Part shown: piece by piece, positions 9,246-19,222 of the stretch
How the letters are laid out: each line of letters starts with the position of its first letter
Numbering within the stretch: the first letter of the stretch is position 1
DNA from: Gammaproteobacteria bacterium
GTDB lineage: Bacteria; Pseudomonadota; Gammaproteobacteria; Steroidobacterales; Woeseiaceae
Reading direction: 5' to 3'
Assembly: GCA_029861535.1 (NCBI GenBank)
Contig: JAOTZC010000013.1
Location: 1-59,129, forward strand
Length of the DNA: 59,129 bases
The notes under the pieces: model-generated
The model's database searches: none
Seen by the model: only the letters and a program-made list of their open reading frames with translations
Told to the model about the DNA's origin: nothing
Translations under genes and position numbers: made by a program

Positions 9246-9408
9246 AATTGCCTCCATAAATCTTTAGGAATTGCGGCTACTGCCCGATCGCTCCCCCATT
9301 TGATTCGGGCGCATCCGCGGTTCTCGAGGTTTTTCAGCGTAATTGGAGTCTGTTCCTCCTTTCAGTTGTGGTCCTTGCTCATAGCGATTCTCATCGTCGC
9401 TCAAATCA

Positions 9409-10797
9409 CTAGCGTGTCGGGCGTTGCCTACGCTCACTTGACGAGGCGATTTGCATGGATTCACGGTACTTCGCGACGGTCCGTCTCGCAACCTTGATGC
9501 CTTCGTCGGCCAGTAGATTCGCAATTTTGCTATCACTCAGCGGTTTTTGTGGATTTTCGGCGCCGATTAGCTTGCGGATCTTTGCGCGAACCGATGTCGA
9601 TGACTGATCTTCGCCACTGGCTGACGATAGATGACTCGAGAAGAAGTATTTGAATTCAAAAACACCACGTGGCGTATGCATATACTTGTTGGTGGTCACT
9701 CGGGAAATTGTCGACTCATGCATGCCAATTTCCTCCGCGATATCTTTCAACACCATCGGCTTCATCGCTTCGTCGCCTTGTTCGAGAAAGTCCGTTTGAC
9801 GAGCGACGATACTGGTCGCGACCTTTAACAGCGTTTCGTTACGTATCTCGAGGCTCCTGATAAGCCAACGTGCCTCCTGCAGTTGCGAACGCAGGACAGC
9901 GTGATCGCCGCTGCCGCGCAGTAAATTTGCATAGGTTTGATTTACGGATAACCGCGGGACTCCGGTGGGGCTGATTTCGACCTGCCAGCGATTGTCGATC
10001 TTGCGAACAAAGACATCCGGGATGACGTATTCAGCAGCCACAGAACTAACAGCGAGCCCCGGCTTCGGATTGCAACCTTTGACCAGAGCAAGCGCCGAAT
10101 GCAGGTCTTCTTCTGATGCGCGTAACGTTCGTCGCAATTCGCCGTGTGCGCGCGTCGCGACAAGGTCGAGGTGATCCGTGGTGACATCGATTGCCAACTC
10201 AAGCCCAGGCGTATTCGCGTCGAGCTGCTTGAGCTGCAAAATAATACACTCTGATAGCGTGCGTGCACCGATGCCGACCGGATCGAGGCCCTGAACCTTT
10301 AGCAGCGCGGCCTCGATCTCATCGATCGTCACAGTGTCGTCAATACTGGCTTCGATATCGTCGAGCGCGACCGTCAAATATCCGTCATCATTAATTGCAT
10401 CAATAAGCGCTTCACCGATGACCGCTTCACGCGGCGAGAAATCTTCCATCTCCAGTTGCCAGAACAGATGTTCGCGCAGAGTTTTGCCGGATTCATCGGC
10501 AAAGTCATTGATCGGCCGGCCTTCACCATTCCAACCACTATCAGAAATCCGGTCAGCTGCACGCGATTGCCAGGCGTCTTCCGCCTTGATGGTTTCGATC
10601 TCGACCGTCGTCACGCCGTCAGTACGGGGGACGTCAGGAAGATCCTCCATCTCGAGCATGATATTTTCTTCAAGCGCATCTTGAATTTGCGCGTTTAGAT
10701 CAAGTACCGGTAATTGCAGCAAGCGAATGGCCTGCTGCAACTGCGGCGTCATCGTCAGCGTTTGCCCAAGTTTTAGCTGCAGCGATGGTTTAAGCAT
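9409..10797 (-). CDS. rpoN: RNA polymerase sigma-54 factor
   Basis: Sigma-54 of 462 aa. The Gln- and Leu-rich region I (LKLGQTLTMTPQLQQAIRLL) that contacts enhancer-binding activators is at the N terminus; an acidic linker spans about residues 50-105; the core-binding region follows; the RpoN box ARRTVAKYRE, which reads the -24 element, is near the C terminus. The C-terminal tail after the box is a little longer than usual (SSSERRQRPTR). It starts 38 nt after lptB in the conserved lptB-rpoN-hpf-ptsN order. A near-consensus sigma-54 promoter sits upstream of pilA in this same window (58315-58330). Confidence 0.97.
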   Translation of the reverse strand: MLKPSLQLKLGQTLTMTPQLQQAIRLLQLPVLDLNAQIQDALEENIMLEMEDLPDVPRTDGVTTVEIETIKAEDAWQSRAADRISDSGWNGEGRPINDFADESGKTLREHLFWQLEMEDFSPREAVIGEALIDAINDDGYLTVALDDIEASIDDTVTIDEIEAALLKVQGLDPVGIGARTLSECIILQLKQLDANTPGLELAIDVTTDHLDLVATRAHGELRRTLRASEEDLHSALALVKGCNPKPGLAVSSVAAEYVIPDVFVRKIDNRWQVEISPTGVPRLSVNQTYANLLRGSGDHAVLRSQLQEARWLIRSLEIRNETLLKVATSIVARQTDFLEQGDEAMKPMVLKDIAEEIGMHESTISRVTTNKYMHTPRGVFEFKYFFSSHLSSASGEDQSSTSVRAKIRKLIGAENPQKPLSDSKIANLLADEGIKVARRTVAKYRESMQIASSSERRQRPTR

Positions 10798-10835
10798 TGG
10801 TGGGTTCTAAGTGTCCTTCTTGGGCGATAAAGTCT

Positions 10836-11561
10836 TCAGAGTTTGAACTCCTGTCCTAGATAAACTTCCCGTACATGTTGGTTCTCGAGAATATCTTCCG
10901 GCGACCCCGAAGCGATGAGGCTACCGTCACTCAGTATATAGGCTCTGCCGCAAATTCCGAGCGTCTCTCGTACATTATGGTCAGTAATTAGTACACCGAT
11001 ATCGCGCTCACACAAGTGCCTGATAATGCGTTGAATGTCGAGTACCGAGATCGGGTCGACACCGGCAAACGGTTCATCAAGCAACACGAACAATGGACTT
11101 GCCGCGAGCGCACGCGCGATTTCAACGCGCCGTCGCTCGCCGCCAGATAGACTGATTCCAAGACTTGCCCGCACATGACCGACATGCAGTTCGTCAAGCA
11201 GCTTTTCGAGTTCTTCCTCGCGTCCAGCGCGATTCAGATCAGGACGGTTTTCGAGTATTGCGAGGATATTCTGTTCGACTGTCAATTTGCGAAAAATTGA
11301 CGCTTCCTGCGGTAGATAGCCGAGACCAAGACGGGCGCGAGCGTGCATCGGTTGCGCTGTCAAGTCCTGGCCATCGAGCAGAATATTGCCGCTGTCCGCC
11401 GCCACCAGACCGACGATCATATAGAACGCGGTAGTCTTGCCGGCACCGTTCGGACCAAGCAGGCCCACGACTTCGCCGCTTTTGATTTCGAGCGATAGAC
11501 CTTTGACGACTTTGCGGAGTTTGTAGCTCTTCGAGATATCCTGAACGCTCAAGATACTCAT
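10836..11561 (-). CDS. lptB: LPS export ABC transporter ATP-binding protein LptB
   Basis: Cytoplasmic ATPase that works with LptF and LptG (not in the window) to pull LPS from the inner membrane onto the LptC-LptA bridge. Walker [10 protein letters not shown] is at about residues 35-43, the Q-loop in YLPQEASIF, signature [15 protein letters not shown], Walker [14 protein letters not shown] and the switch His in [10 protein letters not shown]. At 241 aa it is identical in length to E. coli LptB. The start overlaps the lptA stop by 4 nt, so the two are translationally coupled. Confidence 0.97.
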   Translation of the reverse strand: MSILSVQDISKSYKLRKVVKGLSLEIKSGEVVGLLGPNGAGKTTAFYMIVGLVAADSGNILLDGQDLTAQPMHARARLGLGYLPQEASIFRKLTVEQNILAILENRPDLNRAGREEELEKLLDELHVGHVRASLGISLSGGERRRVEIARALAASPLFVLLDEPFAGVDPISVLDIQRIIRHLCERDIGVLITDHNVRETLGICGRAYILSDGSLIASGSPEDILENQHVREVYLGQEFKL

Positions 11562-12310
11562 TCGCCATCATCCTGATTGGTTGGCTGATTGCCCGGCTCA
11601 TCGATGGGCTCATCGCCGCGCTCGATGGATGGCTCCGTACTCGACGGATCGACCGGTAATTCGGTCGGCGCATCATTTGCGTTTTGCGGCGTATCTTCGT
11701 CGTTCGCGGCGCCCGAGTCGCGCGGTGTGTATTTCAAGGTCACGCGATCTTCGCCGTTGTCCGACGATGCAGCGTTAATTCGCTGTTCAGCGATGTTGTA
11801 GATCAGCGACTCGGACGATATCTGGTTGCCGCCCTCGGTAATCGTTGCGCCACCTGAAAACTCGATGATGCCGCGAGCGACATCGTATGAAAGATGGGCG
11901 GCTTCGGCGTAAGTCTTTACGTCGCTGCCCGCGCGCGTGAATTCAAATGTCGCAGGCGTTCCTGTAATTGTTGCAAGTTCCAATCGGAAATTCGAGAACT
12001 TTAGGTCCGCAGCATCACAGGTAACATGACCCTCATTAACATCGAAAACTACGTTCCCGGAGAAGTGCCATATGCTGTCATCAAAATCCATACGACTCGA
12101 ACTCGCGACATCGGCTTCAATACCGATTCCGCCTTGCGTCAGTCGAAGCCCGGTGAAATTCAGCATCGACGTCTTGCCGTCGTAGTCGGTACGATCGGCG
12201 TCGATGATGACAGGCAGGCGCAAATCGTTAATCTGCGAGTATGCGAATGCCGGCAGCAGCAAAACGAAAATACAGGTGATGAGTCCGGAGTATTTGTTCA
12301 TAGTTGTCAT
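11558..12310 (-). CDS. lptA: Lipopolysaccharide transport periplasmic protein LptA
   Basis: Periplasmic bridge protein that carries LPS between LptC and LptD as a beta-jellyroll oligomer. Residues 1-25 form a signal peptide ([16 protein letters not shown]). The OstA-like domain follows with [18 protein letters not shown], the usual start of this fold. The protein is 250 aa against about 185 in E. coli; the excess is a C-terminal tail rich in Asp, Glu, Pro and Asn (from about residue 205), without clear structure. It lies 20 nt after lptC and overlaps lptB by 4 nt. An alternative ATG three codons in (12301) is possible. Confidence 0.93.
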   Translation of the reverse strand: MTTMNKYSGLITCIFVLLLPAFAYSQINDLRLPVIIDADRTDYDGKTSMLNFTGLRLTQGGIGIEADVASSSRMDFDDSIWHFSGNVVFDVNEGHVTCDAADLKFSNFRLELATITGTPATFEFTRAGSDVKTYAEAAHLSYDVARGIIEFSGGATITEGGNQISSESLIYNIAEQRINAASSDNGEDRVTLKYTPRDSGAANDEDTPQNANDAPTELPVDPSSTEPSIERGDEPIDEPGNQPTNQDDGE

Positions 12311-12330
12311 TCTGCGACTTCGGGCTACCG

Positions 12331-12888
12331 TTAGGGGATAAATCGACCGCTTACGTTTGATTTAATCTCCATCTTGTTTTCGTTCAATGATGCACGCATG
12401 CCGGTTCCGGTTATGCTTCGGGTGCCAATTCGTATCTGCACGCGCTCTTCGGTTTCCGCAATGTAATTCTCCGGGTCGAATTCGAGATACTGAGTACGAA
12501 TTTCGGTTTCGTCATCGGAAAAGCCGCGTTCGCTAATAGCGCGCACATGGCCCTGTAAAAGGAGGCGTTGTTGGTCCGGATACAAGGTTGCAACGTCAGC
12601 ATCAATCGTCCAGGGCACGTCGCTCTGCGGGGAATATTGAATCCGGACGTCTTCGAATTGGATGCGATTATCGACCTGTTGTTCCGCGCGTGCTGCATCT
12701 ATTTCATACAGTAACCCACCATCAGGGCCAGTACCGAGTATGCGGGCCGATTTCAGATAGTAGCCACGATGCTCCGAGCCGTTGTATCCAGGCTCGGCAT
12801 CGGATGCGATATTGCTGCGCGTCAAATACCAGCTTCCCAGCACCGCGGCTATCAGCAGTATTAACGTAATTGTATAACGTGGGCTCAA
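12331..12888 (-). CDS. lptC: LPS export system protein LptC
   Basis: Bitopic inner-membrane protein that hands LPS from LptB2FG to LptA. One N-terminal membrane segment (about residues 5-22, ITLILLIAAVLGSWYLT) is followed by a periplasmic OstA-like domain, with LSENEM-like GMRASLNENKMEIKSNVSG near the end. Its 185 aa match the family (191 in E. coli). It overlaps the kdsC stop by 4 nt and precedes lptA by 20 nt, so KDO synthesis and LPS export are expressed together. Confidence 0.93.
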   Translation of the reverse strand: MSPRYTITLILLIAAVLGSWYLTRSNIASDAEPGYNGSEHRGYYLKSARILGTGPDGGLLYEIDAARAEQQVDNRIQFEDVRIQYSPQSDVPWTIDADVATLYPDQQRLLLQGHVRAISERGFSDDETEIRTQYLEFDPENYIAETEERVQIRIGTRSITGTGMRASLNENKMEIKSNVSGRFIP

Positions 12889-13385
12889 TCGGACTCCTCG
12901 CTGAGCGCGGCCAAAATATGCTCGCAGACCTCACGGACAGCACCGTTGCCACCGGTTGCTGTCGTCGTGTAGTCACAGTACTCGCGAACGGCTGACACGG
13001 CGTTTGCCACGGCGATTGAATATCCGACCTTACTCAGAAGCGGCAAATCAGGGATATCGTCGCCAACGAATACGGCCTCTGCCGGTGTGATGCCCAGTTG
13101 CTCCGTCAGCGTGTCAAATGCGGCCGCCTTGTCGTCACACCCCAATATGACATGTTGGACCTCGAGCTCCGCCATGCGTTTGCGTACCGCCGCGGATTCA
13201 CGACCGCTAATGACGGCAACATTGATGCCGGAGCGCAATAATTGGCGAATTCCAAAACCATCCTGGGTTTGAAAGGACTTGCTTTCGATACCATCGTCGG
13301 AAAGGGTAAAGCGACCATCGGTAAACACGCCGTCGACATCAAAAGCGACAAGACTAACGTCAGCAAGATTATTCACTGCCATCAC
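12885..13385 (-). CDS. kdsC: 3-deoxy-D-manno-octulosonate 8-phosphate phosphatase KdsC
   Basis: HAD-superfamily phosphatase (166 aa) that releases KDO from KDO-8-phosphate for the LPS inner core. The nucleophile motif is FDVDGVFTDG (DxD at about residues 16-18), motif II is in VISGRES, and the acid motif is FVGDDIPDLPLL. It is a C0-type HAD without a large cap, as in KdsC tetramers. ATG 13385 overlaps the kdsD stop by 4 nt. A second Met immediately follows. Confidence 0.95.
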   Translation of the reverse strand: MMAVNNLADVSLVAFDVDGVFTDGRFTLSDDGIESKSFQTQDGFGIRQLLRSGINVAVISGRESAAVRKRMAELEVQHVILGCDDKAAAFDTLTEQLGITPAEAVFVGDDIPDLPLLSKVGYSIAVANAVSAVREYCDYTTTATGGNGAVREVCEHILAALSEESD

Positions 13386-14365
13386 ATAATCCCCGCACGA
13401 AACAGATCGTGAATATTCAATGCGCCGATCAAGCGATTGTCATCGTCGGCCACGAGTAACGAAGTGATCTTATTTTCCTCGAGCGTGCGTACGGCCTGCG
13501 CTGCGAGAATGTTTGCCGAAGTTGTCTTGCAATTGCTATGCATTACGTCGCTCATCTTCGTGACGTGGACGTCGGCACCATCATCGAGTGCCCGGCGCAA
13601 ATCTCCGTCGGTGAAAATTCCTAGGATTTTCTGTTCTGAATCGACAACAGCTGTCATGCCGAGGCCTTTTTCAGTCATTTCCATAAGCCCGTCGCGGAGT
13701 CGCACATTGGGCAGTACGGCCGGCACCTGATCGTCACTGCGCATGACATCGCTGACCTGAAGTAACAGCCGTTTGCCGAGGCTGCCGCTGGGGTGCGAAC
13801 GTGCAAAATCCTCGGCCGTAAAGCCGCGACTTTTTAGCAGGGCGACGGCGAGCGCGTCGCCCATCGCAAGCGTTGCCGTCGTACTGGCGGTTGGCGCAAG
13901 ATTGAGCGGGCAAGCCTCTTCAGTGACCTTAACGTCAATATGCGCGTCGGCCGCTTTTGCAAGTGTCGACGACGCATTGCCAGTCATCGATATCAGGCGA
14001 GCGCCCATGCGTTTCACAAGCGGCAAAATAGTTATGATCTCCTCGGTCTCGCCCGAGTAGGAGACCGCAAGCAGCAGGTCCTGGCCAGTGATCATGCCGA
14101 GGTCGCCATGGCTAGCCTCGGCTGGATGCATGAAAAACGCCGGTGTTCCCGTGCTCGCAAGTGTCGCGGCGATTTTGGATGAAATATGTCCGGATTTACC
14201 CATGCCAGTAACGACGACACGGCCGGGCGTGGCCATGCATAGGCGGCACGCCGCCGCGAAGTCATCGCTCAGCCGCGACCTGATTTGATCCACGGCCCTG
14301 GACTCGATCTCGAGCGTCTCTCGGGCCAGTGCGAGCAGTTCCTCATTGCTTAATACGTCTGACAC
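13382..14365 (-). CDS. kdsD: Arabinose-5-phosphate isomerase KdsD
   Basis: Converts ribulose 5-phosphate to arabinose 5-phosphate, the first committed sugar for KDO. An N-terminal SIS domain (about residues 30-190, with VTGMGKSGHISSKIAATLASTG and HPAEASHGDLGM) is followed by two CBS domains (about 205-320). At 327 aa it matches KdsD and GutQ of E. coli; the position next to kdsC favours KdsD. It is transcribed toward the lpt genes, 9 nt after the antiporter gene. Confidence 0.95.
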   Translation of the reverse strand: MSDVLSNEELLALARETLEIESRAVDQIRSRLSDDFAAACRLCMATPGRVVVTGMGKSGHISSKIAATLASTGTPAFFMHPAEASHGDLGMITGQDLLLAVSYSGETEEIITILPLVKRMGARLISMTGNASSTLAKAADAHIDVKVTEEACPLNLAPTASTTATLAMGDALAVALLKSRGFTAEDFARSHPSGSLGKRLLLQVSDVMRSDDQVPAVLPNVRLRDGLMEMTEKGLGMTAVVDSEQKILGIFTDGDLRRALDDGADVHVTKMSDVMHSNCKTTSANILAAQAVRTLEENKITSLLVADDDNRLIGALNIHDLFRAGIM

Positions 14366-14374
14366 GACGCTAGT

Positions 14375-15340
14375 TTAAACGTTTTGAATGAAGACGTAGG
14401 ACATGTACGCAATAAAGGCCGCAAACAGAGCGAAACCTTCCACACGCGACAGCTCGTTCTTGCCGTCATAATCGTAGGTCATCGCAAACAGCACCAGCGT
14501 GAATGCGACCATCACAAATACATGCAGAGATAGCACTGATGATGGCAACGTCGACGGCTGGATCGTGGCGGCGATGCCGATAACGGCGAGGAGATTGAAG
14601 ATATTCGAGCCGATGATGTTGCCGACCGCGAGACCGTGTTCATTTTTCATAACGCTGACCAGCGATACGGCAAGTTCGGGCAGGCTCGTGCCCAGCGCCA
14701 CGAGGGTTACGCCTATTAAAACCTGACTGACCCCGAGCGCCTCAGCGATTTCAATCGCCCCTTCGACCAGTAGCTCTGCGCCACCGAGCAGCGTCACGAG
14801 GCCAATTAGCAGCCAAACGACGGCCATTTTCATGCTGACGTTTGTCGGAATCTCTGCCTCGAAATCTTCGACGAGCGGATCACTCGCAGCTGACACCAGC
14901 CCCAGGCGTGCCAGCCAGATCATGACGATCACGAGTCCGGCCAGCATGACCAGGCCGTCAACTCGAGACAGATAATTGTCGAGAAAAAGGGCTACGGTTA
15001 AAAGGCTAACGGCCAGCAGCGCCGGCATTTCCCGACGTAGCGTCGCCGAACGCAACATGATTGGCCGAAACATGGCCGTACAGCCAAGGACCAGACCGAT
15101 ATTTACGATATTGGAACCGATCGCGTTACCGATCGCTAGCGCGGCGTCGCCGCGCGATGCGGCGACGACAGACACGAGAATCTCCGGTGATGATGTGCCG
15201 AAGGCGACCACGGTCAGGCCGATCAACAGCGGCGCAACGCCCATGTTACGGGCGCCTGCCGCGGCGCCGTGCACAAATCGGTCTGCGCCCCAGACAAGGA
15301 GGGCAAGGCCGCCTATCACCTCAACAACATTGACCAGCAT
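14375..15340 (-). CDS. yrbG: Calcium/sodium antiporter, YrbG family
   Basis: Inner-membrane cation exchanger of the CaCA superfamily, 321 aa with about ten hydrophobic segments. The two alpha repeats that form the ion path are clear: GNAIGSNIVNIGLVLG in the first half and GNIIGSNIFNLLAVIG in the second, with the Glu motifs GTSSPEILVS and GTSLPELAVS. The order yrbG-kdsD-kdsC-lptCAB is the same as in E. coli. It is divergent from ibaG, but the mla genes that separate these two blocks in E. coli are absent. Confidence 0.9.
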   Translation of the reverse strand: MLVNVVEVIGGLALLVWGADRFVHGAAAGARNMGVAPLLIGLTVVAFGTSSPEILVSVVAASRGDAALAIGNAIGSNIVNIGLVLGCTAMFRPIMLRSATLRREMPALLAVSLLTVALFLDNYLSRVDGLVMLAGLVIVMIWLARLGLVSAASDPLVEDFEAEIPTNVSMKMAVVWLLIGLVTLLGGAELLVEGAIEIAEALGVSQVLIGVTLVALGTSLPELAVSLVSVMKNEHGLAVGNIIGSNIFNLLAVIGIAATIQPSTLPSSVLSLHVFVMVAFTLVLFAMTYDYDGKNELSRVEGFALFAAFIAYMSYVFIQNV

Positions 15341-15450
15341 AAATTTGTCGATATGAGTACGTAAAGGACCACCGCAGGCAGCCTAATGACGAGGTCCGCC
15401 GGCCAGCAGGCCGCGTCGAGCCAAATATCATACACAATCAGGCAACCCCA

Positions 15451-15480
15451 TTGGGAACACCCTAATTTTCCGGGTACACT
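15451..15480 (+). promoter_or_regulatory. Candidate sigma-70 promoter for ibaG-murA
   Basis: TTGGGA (15451-15456) and TACACT (15475-15480) are separated by 18 nt; each matches 4 of 6 consensus bases. The predicted start is about 15487, 34 nt before the ibaG ATG, in the 180-nt divergent gap. Confidence 0.4.
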
Positions 15481-15520
15481 GCGCGCCCCCAATATATCGT
15501 GTACAACCGGGAATGCGACG

Positions 15521-17033
<1,513 letters not shown>

Positions 17034-17040
17034 TCGCGGC

Positions 17041-17115
17041 GGCAAGCGTCGCGATATCCGCCTCACTCGGGGGCCGCTTCGCTAAACTCGTTCGGCAGAC
17101 ACCTCGACACTTGCC
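17041..17115 (+). repeat. Imperfect long hairpin downstream of murA
   Basis: Arms GGCAAGCGTCG (17041-17051) and CGACACTTGCC (17105-17115) pair over 11 bp with one wobble around a 53-nt loop. No T-run follows. It sits just before repeat copy A but its loop is not the shared core. Confidence 0.4.
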
Positions 17116-17179
17116 ATGACGACAGACAACTACTAGGTCCGCCTGACGCCGAATCCTCGCGATTGTCTGACTTAGCTGT

Positions 17180-17294
17180 GGGTGCGATGCTGTTCATCGG
17201 AAGTAAAGCGCAGCGTATTCAACAAGGTGCTTATCTGACAGTCAGATTGAGCAAGCTATCGGACCGAGCCATGACGGTGAGCAGCATCGCACCC
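17180..17294 (+). repeat. Core-conserved hairpin repeat, copy A (core interrupted)
   Basis: Arms 17180-17199 and 17275-17294 pair over 20 bp with two wobbles. The conserved core begins GAAGTAAAGCGCAGCGTA at 17200 and ends CGAGCCATGA at 17274, but 46 extra nt split it after position 18. The insert carries its own palindrome, ATCTGAC-A-GTCAGAT. It is in the convergent murA/degS gap. The 271-nt gap holds only this and the hairpin at 17041. Confidence 0.8.
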
Positions 17295-17304
17295 GCTGCC
17301 GTTA

Positions 17305-18369
17305 TCACAGCAACTCTGGTCGTTCCGCCGCGATCAGCGTCGTCTTAAATCTCTCACCGTCGCGCATGACAGAAACTTCGACGGCGTCGCCCGGATTCGT
17401 GCCGGCCGCGATTAACAACGCCTGCCGTTGTGACAGGATGGGTTCGCCGTTGATGGTCAGAATAACATCGCCGCGTTCGAGGCCGGCACGATAGGCTGGG
17501 CCATCGGCATTGATGGTGGACAGCAAAATGCCAATGTTGTCTTCGAGACCCAGTGCAGCTCGTTCGGCAACCGTGAGGTCGTCCGGCGTCATGCCCAGCC
17601 AACCTCGAATGACTCGGCCGTTTTGCTTGATTTGTTCGACGACGCCGCGAACCAGATCGACAGGAATCGCAAAACTGATGCCTTCAGTGCCCCGATCCTG
17701 TGCCAGTACCGCGGTATTGATGCCAACGAGCTCGCCACGTGCATTGACCAGCGCGCCCCCCGAATTGCCGGCGTTTATGGCGGCATCGGTTTGGATGAAG
17801 TTCTCGAAGGTGACCAGGTTCAATAGCCCGCGGCCGGTTGCGCTGACTATGCCTTGGGTAACTGACTTGGTCAGCCCATAGGGGTTGCCTATGGCGAGCA
17901 CGACATCACCAATTCGTAGCTGCCTTGAACTGCCAAGCGGCACCGCCGGCAGCGGCCCAAGGTCGACTTTGAGAAGGGCTAGGTCAGTCTCGGGATCGAC
18001 GCCGATAAGATCGGGTTCGGCGATGCGACCATCGCTCAACTGGATCCTAATTTCTGCGGCCTCCGCCACTACGTGGAAGTTCGTGACGAGATAACCCTCC
18101 GGGTCAATGATGACGGCCGAGGCGTAGTTGGTGCTAACCCGGAATCGTGTGCGCGCCGACGGCGAGTCACTGTCCTGAACCAGTTTTTTGGTATACACAT
18201 TGGCAACCGCCGGCGCGCTGCGATCGACGGCGTCCGCATAGCTGAACGGCTGAGCGCCAGGCCGTGCGCCGATCGCAGGCAGCAGCTCGGGTCGGACCAA
18301 TACCACCAGAAAGGCGACGGCGAGACCGACGATGATCGATTGCAACAGGAATACGATTGCTGACTTCAA
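17305..18369 (-). CDS. DegS/AlgW-like membrane-anchored serine protease
   Basis: Trypsin-like HtrA protease with one PDZ domain, anchored in the inner membrane with the active part in the periplasm. DegS and AlgW cut the anti-sigma factor RseA/MucA when misfolded porins bind the PDZ. Using TTG 18369 (GAGG five nt upstream) gives 354 aa: a membrane segment at residues 5-26, catalytic His99 (TNFHVV), Asp129 (PETDLALLKVD), Ser203 (GNSGGALVN), and a PDZ domain at about 255-345. The frame stays open to 18480, but that extension crosses the petA promoter region and is unlike the family. Its position near murA matches algW of Pseudomonas. Confidence 0.88.
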   Translation of the reverse strand: MKSAIVFLLQSIIVGLAVAFLVVLVRPELLPAIGARPGAQPFSYADAVDRSAPAVANVYTKKLVQDSDSPSARTRFRVSTNYASAVIIDPEGYLVTNFHVVAEAAEIRIQLSDGRIAEPDLIGVDPETDLALLKVDLGPLPAVPLGSSRQLRIGDVVLAIGNPYGLTKSVTQGIVSATGRGLLNLVTFENFIQTDAAINAGNSGGALVNARGELVGINTAVLAQDRGTEGISFAIPVDLVRGVVEQIKQNGRVIRGWLGMTPDDLTVAERAALGLEDNIGILLSTINADGPAYRAGLERGDVILTINGEPILSQRQALLIAAGTNPGDAVEVSVMRDGERFKTTLIAAERPELL

Positions 18370-18441
18370 ATCGGCCTCGGCTGACCCTCTCAAATCTGCG
18401 CTGCCGGCCCCGGTGTCTAGCCACAATAGACGGGCCCCGTG

Positions 18442-18447
18442 TATAAT
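18442..18447 (+). promoter_or_regulatory. Candidate -10 box for the petABC operon
   Basis: A perfect TATAAT 179 nt before petA, just outside the degS start on the other strand. The -35 region is poor, so the call rests on the -10 alone. It would give a leader of about 170 nt. Confidence 0.35.
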
Positions 18448-18625
18448 GCGCCATTGTTTCCGCAACACGTACCGGCGCAACCGACATCCTGACGGGAATC
18501 CGGGGCTGCTGCAAATCTACCAATTTCGAAATAAAGCAAAAACGCGCTGACAGAAAGCCTGCATAAGAACGCAGCGGAGACGCCGCTTACCAGACTTTCT
18601 TCAGCCGGGCGTATGGGAGTGCCTG

Positions 18626-19222
18626 ATGAACGACGACGAAACGGATCAGATTGATCGTAACCGACGTCATTTTCTCACTGTTGCAACGGCTGTCACGGGT
18701 TTGGCCGGTGTCGGGCTCGTCGCAGTACCATTTCTTTCCTCGTTGAAGCCGAGTGCGCGAGCGCAGGCGCTGGGCGCGCCAGTCGAGGTATCGATCGGTT
18801 CGATGCAACCGGGCGAAATGGTCCGCGTGCTGTGGCGTGGCAGGTTGGTTTTTGTGCTGCGGCGTAGCGAAGAAATGTTGGCGCGACTGGCAGACAGCGA
18901 GGCTGAACTCCGCGACCCTGATTCCGAAGTCGTCGAACAGCAGCCAGTTTATGCAGCCAACGCGACTCGATCGGTCAGGCCCGAATTCCTTATCGTCGAA
19001 GGATCTTGTACACATCTCGGCTGCGCGCCGATTGAGGATTTTGAGGTTCGTCCAGCGGAAGGTTGGCAGGGTGGTTTCTTCTGTCCTTGTCACGGTTCGA
19101 AATTCGATTTGGCCGGGCGTGTTTATCAGGGTGTACCTGCCCCGACTAACTTACGGATTCCACCGCACCGTTTTGTCAGAGATGATCTGGTCCTAATTGG
19201 ACAGGATACGGGAGCAGCGTAA
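18626..19222 (+). CDS. petA: Ubiquinol-cytochrome c reductase iron-sulfur (Rieske) subunit
   Basis: Rieske protein of the bc1 complex, which takes electrons from ubiquinol and passes them to cytochrome c1. N-terminal [13 protein letters not shown] is a twin-arginine-like signal that becomes the membrane anchor (about residues 15-38). The 2Fe-2S ligands are Cys128 and His130 (CTHLGC) and Cys153 and His156 (CPCHGS); Cys133 and Cys155 form the stabilising disulfide. It is 198 aa. GGGAG lies 8 nt before the ATG. Its last base is the first base of petB (TAATG), so the operon is coupled. Confidence 0.97.
   Translation: MNDDETDQIDRNRRHFLTVATAVTGLAGVGLVAVPFLSSLKPSARAQALGAPVEVSIGSMQPGEMVRVLWRGRLVFVLRRSEEMLARLADSEAELRDPDSEVVEQQPVYAANATRSVRPEFLIVEGSCTHLGCAPIEDFEVRPAEGWQGGFFCPCHGSKFDLAGRVYQGVPAPTNLRIPPHRFVRDDLVLIGQDTGAA

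Noticed and set aside
17163-17348. Short open frame over repeat copy A
   Set aside because: It lies across the hairpin repeat, runs into the degS 3' end on the other strand, and has no protein-like pattern.
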